In this document: positions 12,301 to 20,865 of the stretch, piece after piece
Layout of the letters: each line of letters begins with the position of its first letter
Numbering within the stretch: the stretch's first letter is position 1
From: Prorocentrum cordatum
Lineage: Eukaryota; Sar; Dinophyceae; Prorocentrales; Prorocentraceae
Direction: 5' to 3'
Assembly (NCBI GenBank): GCA_963575745.1
Contig: CAUYUJ010019364.1
Span: forward strand, 117,636-181,635
DNA: 64,000 nucleotides
The notes under the pieces: generated by a model
Databases searched by the model: none
Seen by the model: only the letters and a program-made list of their open reading frames with translations
What the model was told of the DNA's origin: nothing
Translations under genes and position numbers: made by a program

Positions 12301-13190
12301 CCTCCGCATCAGCGATGCAGTGGCCAAGGAGTGATCGCTAATCCCTCTGATGTGCAACTCGCGCGCTTCGCCTCGGACTTGACATGTCTGCCAGCCTTGG
12401 CATAGCTGCCGCATCGGGGCCCCCGCGAACACGCGGTCGATGGAGGAGCTGGTGCGCGTGCTAGCGTTCCAGTGCGTTGGCTTGCCTGGCATCATCTCCG
12501 TGGACTCCCTCATCGCCTCCAGCCACTGCCGCTGGCCAGGGTGGCGGGCCAGACGTGCAGTCTGGCCAGATGCGGGAGCCGCATGTGCACGGCTGCCACC
12601 GCCACTGCTGGCCTGCGCGACATGCGCCTGCTGGGGCTGGTCGTCATCCAAGAAGTTGTCTGTCTCGTCGTAGTCGCCGAAGTTGAAGTCCCCCACGATG
12701 AAGGTGGAGCGGGTGGCGGGGCACTGGTGCGCCCAAGCCAGATCCTGTCGAAGACGATGGGCGGCGCGTCGCCGTTGATCAGGTGAAATGTCGTGGTTGT
12801 GGATGTTCCAGTGGATGAAGCTGCACGGCTGACTCCCCATAGCCGTGGATCGAACTTCACCAAAGCCTGAGAATGCGGCCAGGGACCATTTCCTCGGGAA
12901 CAACATCGCAGGCGTAGCCATCAGCAGCTGCTGGCACCACCGTGGCCACACCTCCTGCATCCTCTCGACCTCCTGTCATACACGAGGCAAAGCAGCAGAA
13001 CGGTCTCCCCATTCGCTCCAAGAGTACATGCATGCTATGCTCGGAAGCATGCGTCTCCTGCAGCGCTAGCAACATTGGCCCCTTCCAATGTCTCTGAATA
13101 TGTGCAAGCTTCTTCTTGATCTTCATGGTGGCATTCCCCCCAGACTGTTTCAGCGCCCTACAGTTCCAGGTCCCCAGGTGCACACCTTCT
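9314..13190 (-). pseudogene. LINE ORF2: AP endonuclease, reverse transcriptase, CCHC-like tail
   Basis: The endonuclease starts with GTWNCRALKQ and LLALQETHA (catalytic Glu) near 13185-13070. One base out of phase after about 12875 it continues with FIHWNIHNHDI, FIVGDFNF, SSIDRVFAGAP and ISDHSLA (Asp and His) down to about 12310. A second shift near 11965 leads to the RT frame: RRARPAAPGPDGLP, motif A FDYAHAFPSV (about 11090), motif B GALQGDPLSGSLF (about 10915) and motif C RWCADDVGAV (about 10810), with the three catalytic aspartates intact. A third shift lies in a run of nine G (9728-9736) and restores a tail reading RTWTGGWVTDTRLR, then C-x3-C-x7-H-x4-C (CLLGCECARDSLSHYIECRR). No RNase H domain is seen, unlike the plus-strand LINE next door. 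No clear ATG precedes the endonuclease, so ORF2 may be fused to or reinitiated after ORF1. Confidence 0.85.
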
Positions 13191-13220
13191 CCGTCACCTC
13201 CCCACGCACGTGATAAAGTG

Positions 13221-14570
13221 TCAAAGAGTCCACTGCTGCGCCTCTGGCTCCAGGACACGCTCCACCACCGCCTGTAAGGCTTCCTGTGTCTGGCCGATCG
13301 CGCGCACCGCCACCATGTTCCACGAGACCGTCGGCGTGGCTCCTGGAGACGCAATGGAGAGCTTGAGCAGCTGGCGCCATTTGACCGTGATGGCATTGGC
13401 TTCCTTGTCTGCGAAGAGTCGTGCTTCGATCGTTTCCTGGAGGGCGGCCTTGATACGCTTGAGGTAGATCTCGTGCGAGATTTGGGACTGGTTGCGGTCG
13501 CGGCCCACGCTGAGGGAGACGCTTGGGCCATTCGGCAGCACTGCAGCGAACTCTCTCCACGTAGATGGGCCTGTGCGAAGGAGGCCCACGAACTTCCCCA
13601 CCCGCCTCGTGGCCAGGCCCACAGCACCCACACAGCGGAGCTTGAAGTGTCTCCCCATCTCCTCACCCTCCAGCCTTGTCGCCTCTGGGGTGAGGTTGTG
13701 CAGCTCAGCGTCCACCAGGAGCTGCTGCAGTGCTTGCGCGACCGCCTCCTTCGGAACGTTCGAGCGCGCCACGATGGACAGGATGGTGGGGTCGATGGGC
13801 CTGGACCAGCCCGTCTCCAGCATCGGGGTCTGCGGGGAGGCCGACGCCACGACTCCCATCTCCGTGCGGAGGTCGGCCATCTCTTGCCGAAGGCGGCCGA
13901 AGTCTGCCATCCGCTGCTCCATGCATCCCAGGCGCGAGTCCACAGCGGCGAAGCGGGCGTCAATGGCTTGGGCGAACTCCTGCTGGGTGGACTGGAAAAT
14001 CTGCGAGAGGTTGTTGGTGGTGGACTGGATCTGGGAGCCGAGACGGCGTTCCATGTTGGCAAGCATGCTGGAGAGGTTCGCCGAGCCAGCGGCGGCGGCA
14101 TTAGCTCCTCCTGCTGCAGGCGGTGGGCCGAAGCGTTGTGCGGCCGCTGCCGCCCATGCATCCTGTTCGCCATGCTGCGGAGGATGCTGCGATGCGAAGG
14201 TCGGCATGAGCTCGAGCGCCTCGACATCGCCCTCGGAGAGCACCGTGCCACGCGGCACTCCCTCAGCAGCACCTCCCTCCGCATAGCCGCCAGATCGGTT
14301 TCCTTGGGTAGAGTGCTGCGGGGTGGGGGGCACCACATCCCAGCCAGAAAGGCGGGCGTCATGTTGTCGACGTAGGCGTGGCGTGGCCTCTTCACCAGCG
14401 GTGGCTTGCTGTCGCCGTTCCCTGCGACGTTCACCACGGCGGCGATGTTCGCTGCGGGAGGTGCTCCTGCTGCCCACAGTGACGGGCGAGGAGCTGCTGG
14501 TCTGCCTGCCACCACCGCTGCCGCCAGCACCGCCATCGCCAGCCTGCATGCCGTCCCGCGCTGGGCCCAT
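13221..14570 (-). CDS. LINE ORF1 protein (RNA-binding, coiled coil), intact
   Basis: Intact 449-residue frame. The ATG at 14570 follows an in-frame TAA about 50 bases upstream. Residues 1-155 are Gly/Ser/Arg/Ala-rich and probably disordered. About 160-245 is a heptad-like region (MERRLGSQIQSTTNNLSQIF, then LRQEMADLRTEMG) that should form a coiled coil. About 275-430 is a folded basic region (GEEMGRHFKLRCVGAVGL, ATRRVGKFVGLLRTG, SHEIYLKRIKAALQE) like the RRM-type domain of dinoflagellate LINE ORF1 proteins. The expected role is binding the element RNA and chaperoning target-primed reverse transcription. ORF2 begins about 30 nt downstream in another phase. Confidence 0.85.
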   Translation of the reverse strand: MGPARDGMQAGDGGAGGSGGGRQTSSSSPVTVGSRSTSRSEHRRRGERRRERRQQATAGEEATPRLRRQHDARLSGWDVVPPTPQHSTQGNRSGGYAEGGAAEGVPRGTVLSEGDVEALELMPTFASQHPPQHGEQDAWAAAAAQRFGPPPAAGGANAAAAGSANLSSMLANMERRLGSQIQSTTNNLSQIFQSTQQEFAQAIDARFAAVDSRLGCMEQRMADFGRLRQEMADLRTEMGVVASASPQTPMLETGWSRPIDPTILSIVARSNVPKEAVAQALQQLLVDAELHNLTPEATRLEGEEMGRHFKLRCVGAVGLATRRVGKFVGLLRTGPSTWREFAAVLPNGPSVSLSVGRDRNQSQISHEIYLKRIKAALQETIEARLFADKEANAITVKWRQLLKLSIASPGATPTVSWNMVAVRAIGQTQEALQAVVERVLEPEAQQWTL

Positions 14571-14734
14571 GGCTTCGAAGCAGATGGCGTTCGAGCCGAC
14601 AGGAACGGGAAATGCCTCCGTTTACCCCTCGGCCCGAGCGCAGGTGCGATGGCCCAGAGAGGACGCCAGACTTCAGGAAGTCTTGCCTGCCGCGGACTAG
14701 CGGTATCCGCTTTGTTCCCAGGGGAAACCTGCAT

Positions 14735-14756
14735 CTTTAGCCAAAATGGCTACGGA
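14735..14756 (-). other. dinoflagellate spliced-leader (dinoSL) relic
   Basis: Read on the minus strand, this 22-mer is T, then CCGTAGCCATTTTGGCT, then AAAG. The universal dinoflagellate leader has CAAG as its last four bases, so 21 of 22 positions agree. It sits exactly at the 5' boundary of the LINE, next to the 18-bp target duplication. This is what is expected if a trans-spliced LINE mRNA was the template for retrotransposition. Confidence 0.92.
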
Positions 14757-14774
14757 AGTGGGAGGGGGAGGAGG
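14757..14774. repeat. 18-bp target site duplication, right copy
   Basis: Identical to 9266-9283. It begins one base after the spliced-leader relic and runs into the GGA tract. Confidence 0.8.
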
Positions 14775-14870
14775 AGGAGGAGGAGGAGGAGGAGGAGGAG
14801 GAGGAGGAGGAGGAAGAGGAGGAAGAGGAGGAAAAGGAGGAGGACATGTAGGAGGAGGAAGAGGAGGGGG
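14761..14870. repeat. GGA microsatellite
   Basis: (gga)n with few interruptions, evidently the original target of the LINE insertion. Confidence 0.95.
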
Positions 14871-16099
14871 AACAGAACACACTCAACCCCCATTGGCCTT
14901 ACGCAGCTCTGCGTTGACTGGGGTTGTGTGCCCCAGCCTTCGGAGAAAGCACAGCCCGCAGTCGCAGGAGTGAACTGAAGAGAGAGGTGAGTAGAAGGAA
15001 TAATCGAAGTATGAGGATGGCGATGGTGATGGTGATGGCGGTGATGAGGACGGCTGATATGAAGATCATACATCTGTTGGTGGCGATAGCGATGACCATG
15101 ATGATGACACTGACGGTGGTCATGATGATGCTACTACCGATGAAGCTACTGCTGATGATGCTGATGACGTCGGTGATGATTCCAATGGGTGCGAGTGCGC
15201 TTCTGTTCATAGCATGGCATAACATACCATCGCGTATCGTTGCCCGGCATATTATAGGGTTGCGTACCATCGCGGTGCTTAGCTCTTGGGCGCATGGGCT
15301 CTTTAGAGGGACACCGCACCTTTATGACAAACTGCACGGTGGGAATCCATGCGGCGCCAAAAGCCCTGCTGCACAGAACAATCTGGGCGATTCCAATAAC
15401 CCCCATTGCCAAATTAAGCTATTGTGTACTTCGTGCGCAGCCATGTCGGCCCAGAACGCTCAAAGAGCGAGGCGACTTGCAGGATAATTGGAGCCCGCAA
15501 GGCCAACATTGCGAAATTGTGCATTCAGTTTCGCCGTAACGTCCCTAAGTGCGTAGTAAATCTTTGACCGTCTTATGCGAGTGTGGGCCTGGTGGTGGTC
15601 CCTCTGAGGTCGTGAAGCCAAGAAGTGCAAGCGCGAATAACGTAGCGTCTCAATGCCAAGGTGGAAGAGGCAACGAGGCACTCCACTCCAACATTTCGCC
15701 CCTTCGCCCCCCCCGAGTCTCGGGGAACCACACCGCATCGGGCAACCCGACGAAGGAGCCGCAATCTGCGGGGTTGTGAAGACGAAGAGGAAGAGGACCT
15801 ATCGCCAGCGGGAACCCGGGCGCACAGCCCAAGTGCAGAAAGATGTTCGGACCATGGCCGACGAGAAATTTGAAATTACATCACCGTGGACGTACGAAAG
15901 TACACCAAGAAATTTGTATGGAATCTGAATGCGGATATGGCCTCCTGCAATCACCGTTGCCAGCAACGACCGCTTAACGTAGGACTTGGTCTTGACGAAG
16001 GTGACTATGTCACGAGGCAGACAAACAAACACGCTGCTGAGGGAGTGACAGTGGCCTACAAAGATGTAGTGGGCAAGGCAACTCAAGTTTATTTGGCCA
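14871..16099. other. mostly featureless spacer with a GAT-rich stretch
   Basis: 15010-15190 is an imperfect gatgatggtgat repeat. 15200-15270 has degenerate catggcataacat-like repeats. The rest is unique sequence in which I recognise no gene. Several open frames reach 60-90 codons, but none has conserved features. Confidence 0.5.
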
Positions 16100-16104
16100 A
16101 GCCA
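16100..16104. repeat. 5-bp target site duplication (agcca), left
   Basis: agcca immediately before the left LTR, matched by agcca at 32117-32121 just after the right LTR. Five base pairs is the usual Ty1/copia target duplication length. Confidence 0.75.
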
Positions 16105-16340
16105 AGTCTAAAGTGAACCTGGTAGGTCACATTGCATCCAATGCCACGTCGAAAGAATACGATATGGGGTGTGGATGGGTAAGATAGGAGAAGATCGATG
16201 TATCGGTCTTTCCAGCACATAGCGAATACCACGTCAGGTATCCGGGCAAATCGGGCGCGCGTGCCTTGAGCCAAAGGCAACGGCGCGCGAGTTATACTCC
16301 TGATTCTATATAGCATCTCCCGAAAAGCTACCCTTAAAGT
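16105..16340 (-). repeat. 3' LTR of the copia element (236 bp)
   Basis: Begins agtctaaagt and ends cccttaaagt on the plus strand, as does the other LTR. It holds 37 bp (16291-16327) with a TATA-like tatatag that the 5' LTR lacks. It also holds a GC-rich inverted repeat (about 16256-16290). The ends do not follow the usual TG/CA rule. No polypurine tract is obvious at the inner edge: the purine run at 16341-16360 is on the plus strand, opposite to the element sense. Confidence 0.85.
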
Positions 16341-16715
16341 CGGGAGGGGAGGAGACGGAGAGTATAGCCGCGCAGCCGCTAGGCTCTACAAAGGCCGCGC
16401 GTGCAACTGTTTGCAAGAAAACAGTGCGTACAGACTGGCCTAACACCAGACTGTAAGGCGAGTTTCCTCGCAAGGCATTTCACGCAAATGCGAGACAGCC
16501 CCTTGAATGGTAAAGGGCTATCGGCCCGGCTAGAGGTAGGCCAAACGGGCCATACCTCACCGAGCAAACGGGTATTAAGGCAAAGGGCCTGAATCACATT
16601 AAACTGGCTCGCTACCAGGCGTGAAATGTAAGGCTCGTTTCCGAGCACCTAGAAGGGCGCCTCTGTAGTAGGCGCCCAGGCTAGCAAATTGGACCGCGGG
16701 GGCAACAAGGACAGA

Positions 16716-17802
16716 CTAAAATTGATTAGACTTAGGCTTGTTTCTGTCCTCGGGACCCCGAAAGGGAACAAACTGCTTCACGTCATGCTTAAATGACTGG
16801 TTGCCTGACATCACTTCCAAAAACAGCTCCCGATCGATGCTCCCCTTTGTATGCCCATCTGCGGTCATATCTCTAGTATCACACCACTGCGCATTATGCA
16901 CTATACCTATATCCATGAGCTCACGTATCCAGCTGATATGTCCAAGCAAGGTCCGTTCCGTCGGTATCTTAAGATCCTTGCTGGATAGCGATTTAAAAAC
17001 CGACTCAGCGTCTATGGCAAGAGATATTTTAATGGCTAGGCCCCCAACTTCACGCATATCTTGTAGTTGTCGTGGAGTTAGAGCCCCTGCCTTGAGCTCG
17101 TGGAGAGTGATGAGCGTAGGGTAACACTCATCAAGGTTGCGTGCAGCTGCGAGTGCCTCCGCGGCATAGCTGGACCTCACCTGCAGTCGGTGTGATTTGC
17201 ATAGTCCGTCGCAGAGGTGAACGACGGATTTGCCTCGAGGCGAGTTTCCTCGCCGTAGTACGTTGGCCCCGCGTATGCCATAGCCCTTGGTCTCATCGCC
17301 CTCCTCCCCGGTGAGCTTCCGATACCCCGAATCACTGTGGATGTCAACTTCATTCGTCGGCTTCATCCGAGGGAAGGTGATGCGTTTCGGGCTGCTGATC
17401 AGCTTTCGCGTCACAGCATTCAGTCGTCTGACTTGTAGGTTGGTGGGCTCTTGGATTTTCTGGAGAGAGACCACGTATACCATGAGCCAGACTTGAGTAA
17501 GAAGGGCATATGCGAGGGCTCCTCGCAAGCTGACGAACATGTCGGTGATGAGTTTGGTGGCTTTGGCATCGGCCGTCGCTCCTGTAAGTTCTGGGTGTGT
17601 GATAGGACGTAGTTGTTTGATATACTCGTCCTGATCCATGATCACATCCCCTTGGTCATTCTTAGTGTAGCGAACGGCGCAGTTCGGATATGAGGTTTTG
17701 TTAAGCTTACATTTGCCAAACACCTTTTTCGACACGTTGTACATAGTCGTCTGTATTCTTCTCTAGGCCTGTCATATTAATGTCATCGACATGTTTTGCC
17801 GT
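16716..17802 (-). pseudogene. pol: copia RT motif C, connection and RNase H
   Basis: From 17802 the phase of the upstream frame gives TAKHVDDINMTG and stops within 30 codons. A one-base shift at a run of five T near 17731 leads to the frame 17744-16716. That frame carries VFGKCKLNKTSYPNCAVRY, MDQDEYIKQLRPI, then RNase H with D138 (VDIHSDSGY), E196 (YAAEALAA), D245 (LAIDAESVF) and D292/D296 (CDTRDMTADGHTKG), all the catalytic acids. It ends at 16716, about 375 bp before the 3' LTR. That untranslated stretch holds two more hairpins (16458, 16633). Confidence 0.85.
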
Positions 17803-20800
17803 TCACAAATCTTGGCTGAATTCGAATTCAGGATCATAACTTGTCGGTGTAAGGCCTATAGCTCGTGTGGTCGTACGAAGCTTGTGAGAGAACGCTCTTG
17901 GGGCGTCCTTTGTACCCGTTCCTGGCTTGAGGCACCTGAGGCAGTGTCGGCTTTCGTCATAGGATGAAAAGCCGGGCAGTGTACGAAGTACCTGGGCACT
18001 TCCCGGTGGAAGAGTGAAGCAAACCATGCGAGTTTCCTCGCCGGTGGCATGGGCAAGTTCCTCATTGGTCAAACCCGTGAGGAACGCTTTGTCGATATCC
18101 ATGGATGCTAAGATCCACTCTGGATGGCATGCCGCCTCACTTGCCAGGAGTCTCTGGGACCGCCTTCGAGCGGTTCCCGAGAAGGTTTCCACATCGAAAG
18201 CCTCAGCGTCCATAAATCCACGAAGGACAAGTCTGAGACGGATGGTTTTAACGTTCTCGGTACCTACATTCACAAACTTCCACTTATATACATATCTGGA
18301 TGTCATGATGTTGGAAGCTTTGGATAAATCATACATCTCAAAGCACCGGTTATCAAGCCAGATCTTGAGTTCAGTGTACAAAGCTTCACTAACCTCTTTC
18401 GGGTGTGCTGCTATGTCGGCTTTGGTGAGTAGGTCGTCTTCCTTGACTACCACAGCGCGTTTAGCAGCAGAGGATACGTATACTCTCATCGTTGCGACCA
18501 TATCAGTGTCGAGCTGCGCAAGTTGAGTCTGATCCAACACTACCTTTGACATTTCTGATGTAAAACATAACTCAACATAGGGACCATATTCATCACTTTC
18601 AAGAGAGTAGCCCTCGTCAGGTGCGGTTGAACATGGAGAGACTAGACAGGGCTCTTGTGGTTCAGGCTCGTCTCCGAGCGTTTCCGACAATACGATATCT
18701 TCTTCGTCCACAGATGCTGAAACCAAAACACATTGGTCGGGCAGCATGGTTGTTGGGACGCAGTAGAGATAATCGTTGGTAGTCGTGGGATGAAGGTCCA
18801 TACGTAACTCGTCGTACCACTCTTCCAGCATCATGGCTTCGATATTATGTTCCTCGTTATCTTCATAGATTGTCGACAGACGGCCTTCACTTGGCGATGA
18901 AGCACCTGGGGTGTCTGGTGGAGGCCTGCTTCCAGGCGAATCGTGTTCTCCAGACGTGGTGCCCGAGTGCTGATACTTGGCCAGGTCGTCGTGAAATCCT
19001 GAGGAAGGAACATGTGAGGTCAAGCATTGGATGAGTCTGGAATGAATGCTACCAGTGATATGAGAAATGTTCAGGCCAGTGCCCACACACTCATAATAGT
19101 GGAAGGCTGGGCTAACATCATTGTCGTAGTGGATCAGCGTAGACCCGGTGGCGTACTTTACTGCAAGTAGACATGCCACACTCTTGGCCAATCTAACTGC
19201 TACTACGTGTTCTACTCGGAAATAGTTTCGCACGAGATACTGTAGTGCAAGATGTGCACGCGGGTGAAACTTGCTGTCGTCTGAAAGATTGAGGTTTCCC
19301 TTGTAGTCTGGGATGTAGCCAAAGACTTTGGCAGGTTTCCCTGCGCCAAGGTGTGCCACATACATAAGGACTGTTTGCATGGCCATATTATCCATGCCAA
19401 GTTCCCGTGTGAGGAGACATTCAATGTATAGCGTGTGACGAGCATCAGGATACATCACAATTACCTTACGAGATCCTGCCTTGACAACGATGTGTCCTCT
19501 TTCAGGCACGTTACGGATCACAGGGAATGGGCCGTTCCAGCCTCCATGATCGTCCTTAGTGGCGGTGGGTCGATGGTAGTCGACCAGATCCCCTGCTGAG
19601 TAAAGGCGAGCACCATCTGGAGCCGTTTTAGCCCTGAGAGCACGATTTGTCTTGGCCACAGCCGTGGCTTGAGTTATAGCTTCTAGGCTAACTTCCCTCA
19701 CACGACGTTCTCGTTCATGGCCTGATGTCTCGGGTCCCTTGGGAAAGTCAAGGGTGTCGAGGTCAGGAAGAAAGGAGGGCTGGCGTCCAGTGTGTGCTTG
19801 GTATGGCGATACTCCGTTATAAAACGTGAAGGCATTGGTAACGAAGATGCCTTCAGCCAATACTCTAGTGAATACAACAGGGATGTTGTGTCTGTTCAGC
19901 TCTTCCTCAATCATGTGGATGACGCCCCTGAGAATACCGTTTCGTGACTCGATTGAAGTCGCGCGTTGGCCAGGCGCTCGGATACGGAGTGTTGTGCCCT
20001 TGTTCGCCATGATGGCCTTAGCGGTATCATTGTTCAGGGCGCCTTCTCCATCTGAGTACAAGACTTTGAAGGGCCCATGATAGGCAATCCAGCAGTAGTG
20101 GTAGGCGTCGAGTATAGTGTCGCGTTCTCTGTCGGAAATTTCTTGGCCTGCTGCCAGGCGAATACAACGATCCATAATGTGGAATATGGTTCGTTTCTTG
20201 TAAAACATGAGATCCATTTCGCCTTCGTCGAGCCAATTTCCAGGAAGGCTCACCGAAGGTATTGTTGAGTTTCCTGGATGTTCCCATGCTCTGCATTCCC
20301 GACAGGTGTCGCAAACTTCTTTGATCATATTCAGTCGAATGTTGTCCAGTCCCACTTTGTCTAGGATTCGCCTCATCTTGGGTTCCTTCGCATGATGCCA
20401 CCGTAGGTGCAGTTTACGGAGTTCCTTTTTAACGACATGAGGTTCATGACTACGGAGATTGTGAAGACTATGTTGGATATCCAATCTCGCCCAGTCGGGT
20501 AGTCGTGGAGCCCCCGAGCCGGTGGAGGCAAGAGGGTTCCTTGTAGCTCTCCGCAGTCGGTCTCCTTCGTCAACTGCATCTGGTGGGGGTGGTACGTCTT
20601 GTAGGCGACCGCGACGGGCCGCTACCTGTGGCGGTTCGCTAGAGGACGCAGAAGGCGTGTTTCCACGCTCGGGAGCGTCTCGTAGCATGTCGTAACTGCT
20701 GGCTCCAGATGTCGGATCAGCGTTCCCGAAGGATCGTGGTCGCGGTGGCCTGGCGTGTGCGCCTTGACGGCCACCTGACGCTGAAGCTTGGCCCTCACCA

Positions 20801-20838
20801 GGCTTGGGTAAGGGTTTCCACCAAGCTGGTATAGTCAT
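17803..20838 (-). CDS. pol: copia integrase and N-terminal reverse transcriptase
   Basis: Integrase: an HHCC zinc site (LHLRWHH near 144-149, CDTC at 176-179), then catalytic D209 (GEMDLMF), D263 (VLYSDGEGA) and E297 (RATSIESRNGILRG). A C-terminal basic region (DLVDYHRPTATKDDHGGWNG) follows. Then comes about 350 residues of acidic linker, and an RVT_2-type RT: YVYKWKFVN, motif A ASMDIDKAFLTG (catalytic Asp, about residue 912) and TKDAPRAFSHKL (about 980). The frame ends at TGA 17803-17805. Three codons later, in the same phase, comes HVDD, the motif-C pair, so the stop truncates RT just before its active site. Several hairpins are embedded in this frame, in more than one phase. Confidence 0.88.
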   Translation of the reverse strand: MTIPAWWKPLPKPGEGQASASGGRQGAHARPPRPRSFGNADPTSGASSYDMLRDAPERGNTPSASSSEPPQVAARRGRLQDVPPPPDAVDEGDRLRRATRNPLASTGSGAPRLPDWARLDIQHSLHNLRSHEPHVVKKELRKLHLRWHHAKEPKMRRILDKVGLDNIRLNMIKEVCDTCRECRAWEHPGNSTIPSVSLPGNWLDEGEMDLMFYKKRTIFHIMDRCIRLAAGQEISDRERDTILDAYHYCWIAYHGPFKVLYSDGEGALNNDTAKAIMANKGTTLRIRAPGQRATSIESRNGILRGVIHMIEEELNRHNIPVVFTRVLAEGIFVTNAFTFYNGVSPYQAHTGRQPSFLPDLDTLDFPKGPETSGHERERRVREVSLEAITQATAVAKTNRALRAKTAPDGARLYSAGDLVDYHRPTATKDDHGGWNGPFPVIRNVPERGHIVVKAGSRKVIVMYPDARHTLYIECLLTRELGMDNMAMQTVLMYVAHLGAGKPAKVFGYIPDYKGNLNLSDDSKFHPRAHLALQYLVRNYFRVEHVVAVRLAKSVACLLAVKYATGSTLIHYDNDVSPAFHYYECVGTGLNISHITGSIHSRLIQCLTSHVPSSGFHDDLAKYQHSGTTSGEHDSPGSRPPPDTPGASSPSEGRLSTIYEDNEEHNIEAMMLEEWYDELRMDLHPTTTNDYLYCVPTTMLPDQCVLVSASVDEEDIVLSETLGDEPEPQEPCLVSPCSTAPDEGYSLESDEYGPYVELCFTSEMSKVVLDQTQLAQLDTDMVATMRVYVSSAAKRAVVVKEDDLLTKADIAAHPKEVSEALYTELKIWLDNRCFEMYDLSKASNIMTSRYVYKWKFVNVGTENVKTIRLRLVLRGFMDAEAFDVETFSGTARRRSQRLLASEAACHPEWILASMDIDKAFLTGLTNEELAHATGEETRMVCFTLPPGSAQVLRTLPGFSSYDESRHCLRCLKPGTGTKDAPRAFSHKLRTTTRAIGLTPTSYDPEFEFSQDL

Positions 20839-20865
20839 ACCTTCGGGGTCATGATCATCTGGAAG

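Larger units (their letters stand above)
9284..14756 (-). mobile_element. near-complete LINE with ORF1, ORF2 and a 5' spliced-leader relic
   Basis: A 5.5-kb non-LTR retrotransposon on the minus strand. From 5' to 3' it has a dinoflagellate spliced-leader relic (14756-14735), a 164-nt leader, ORF1 (14570-13221), ORF2 with an AP-type endonuclease, reverse transcriptase and a C-terminal CCHC-like domain (about 13190-9314), and a 30-nt tail with no poly-A. Exact 18-bp direct repeats abut both ends, so the copy looks full length and inserted by target-primed reverse transcription at the edge of a GGA tract. ORF2 is split by about three frameshifts, but the RT and endonuclease active-site residues are present, so decay is recent or partly an assembly artefact. 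Confidence 0.9.

Noticed and set aside
14719-14734. Hairpin-like caggggaaacctg beside the spliced-leader relic
   Set aside because: It has an extra G in the loop and lacks the GC-ended 5-bp stem of the copia hairpin family, and it lies in a different element. Probably chance.
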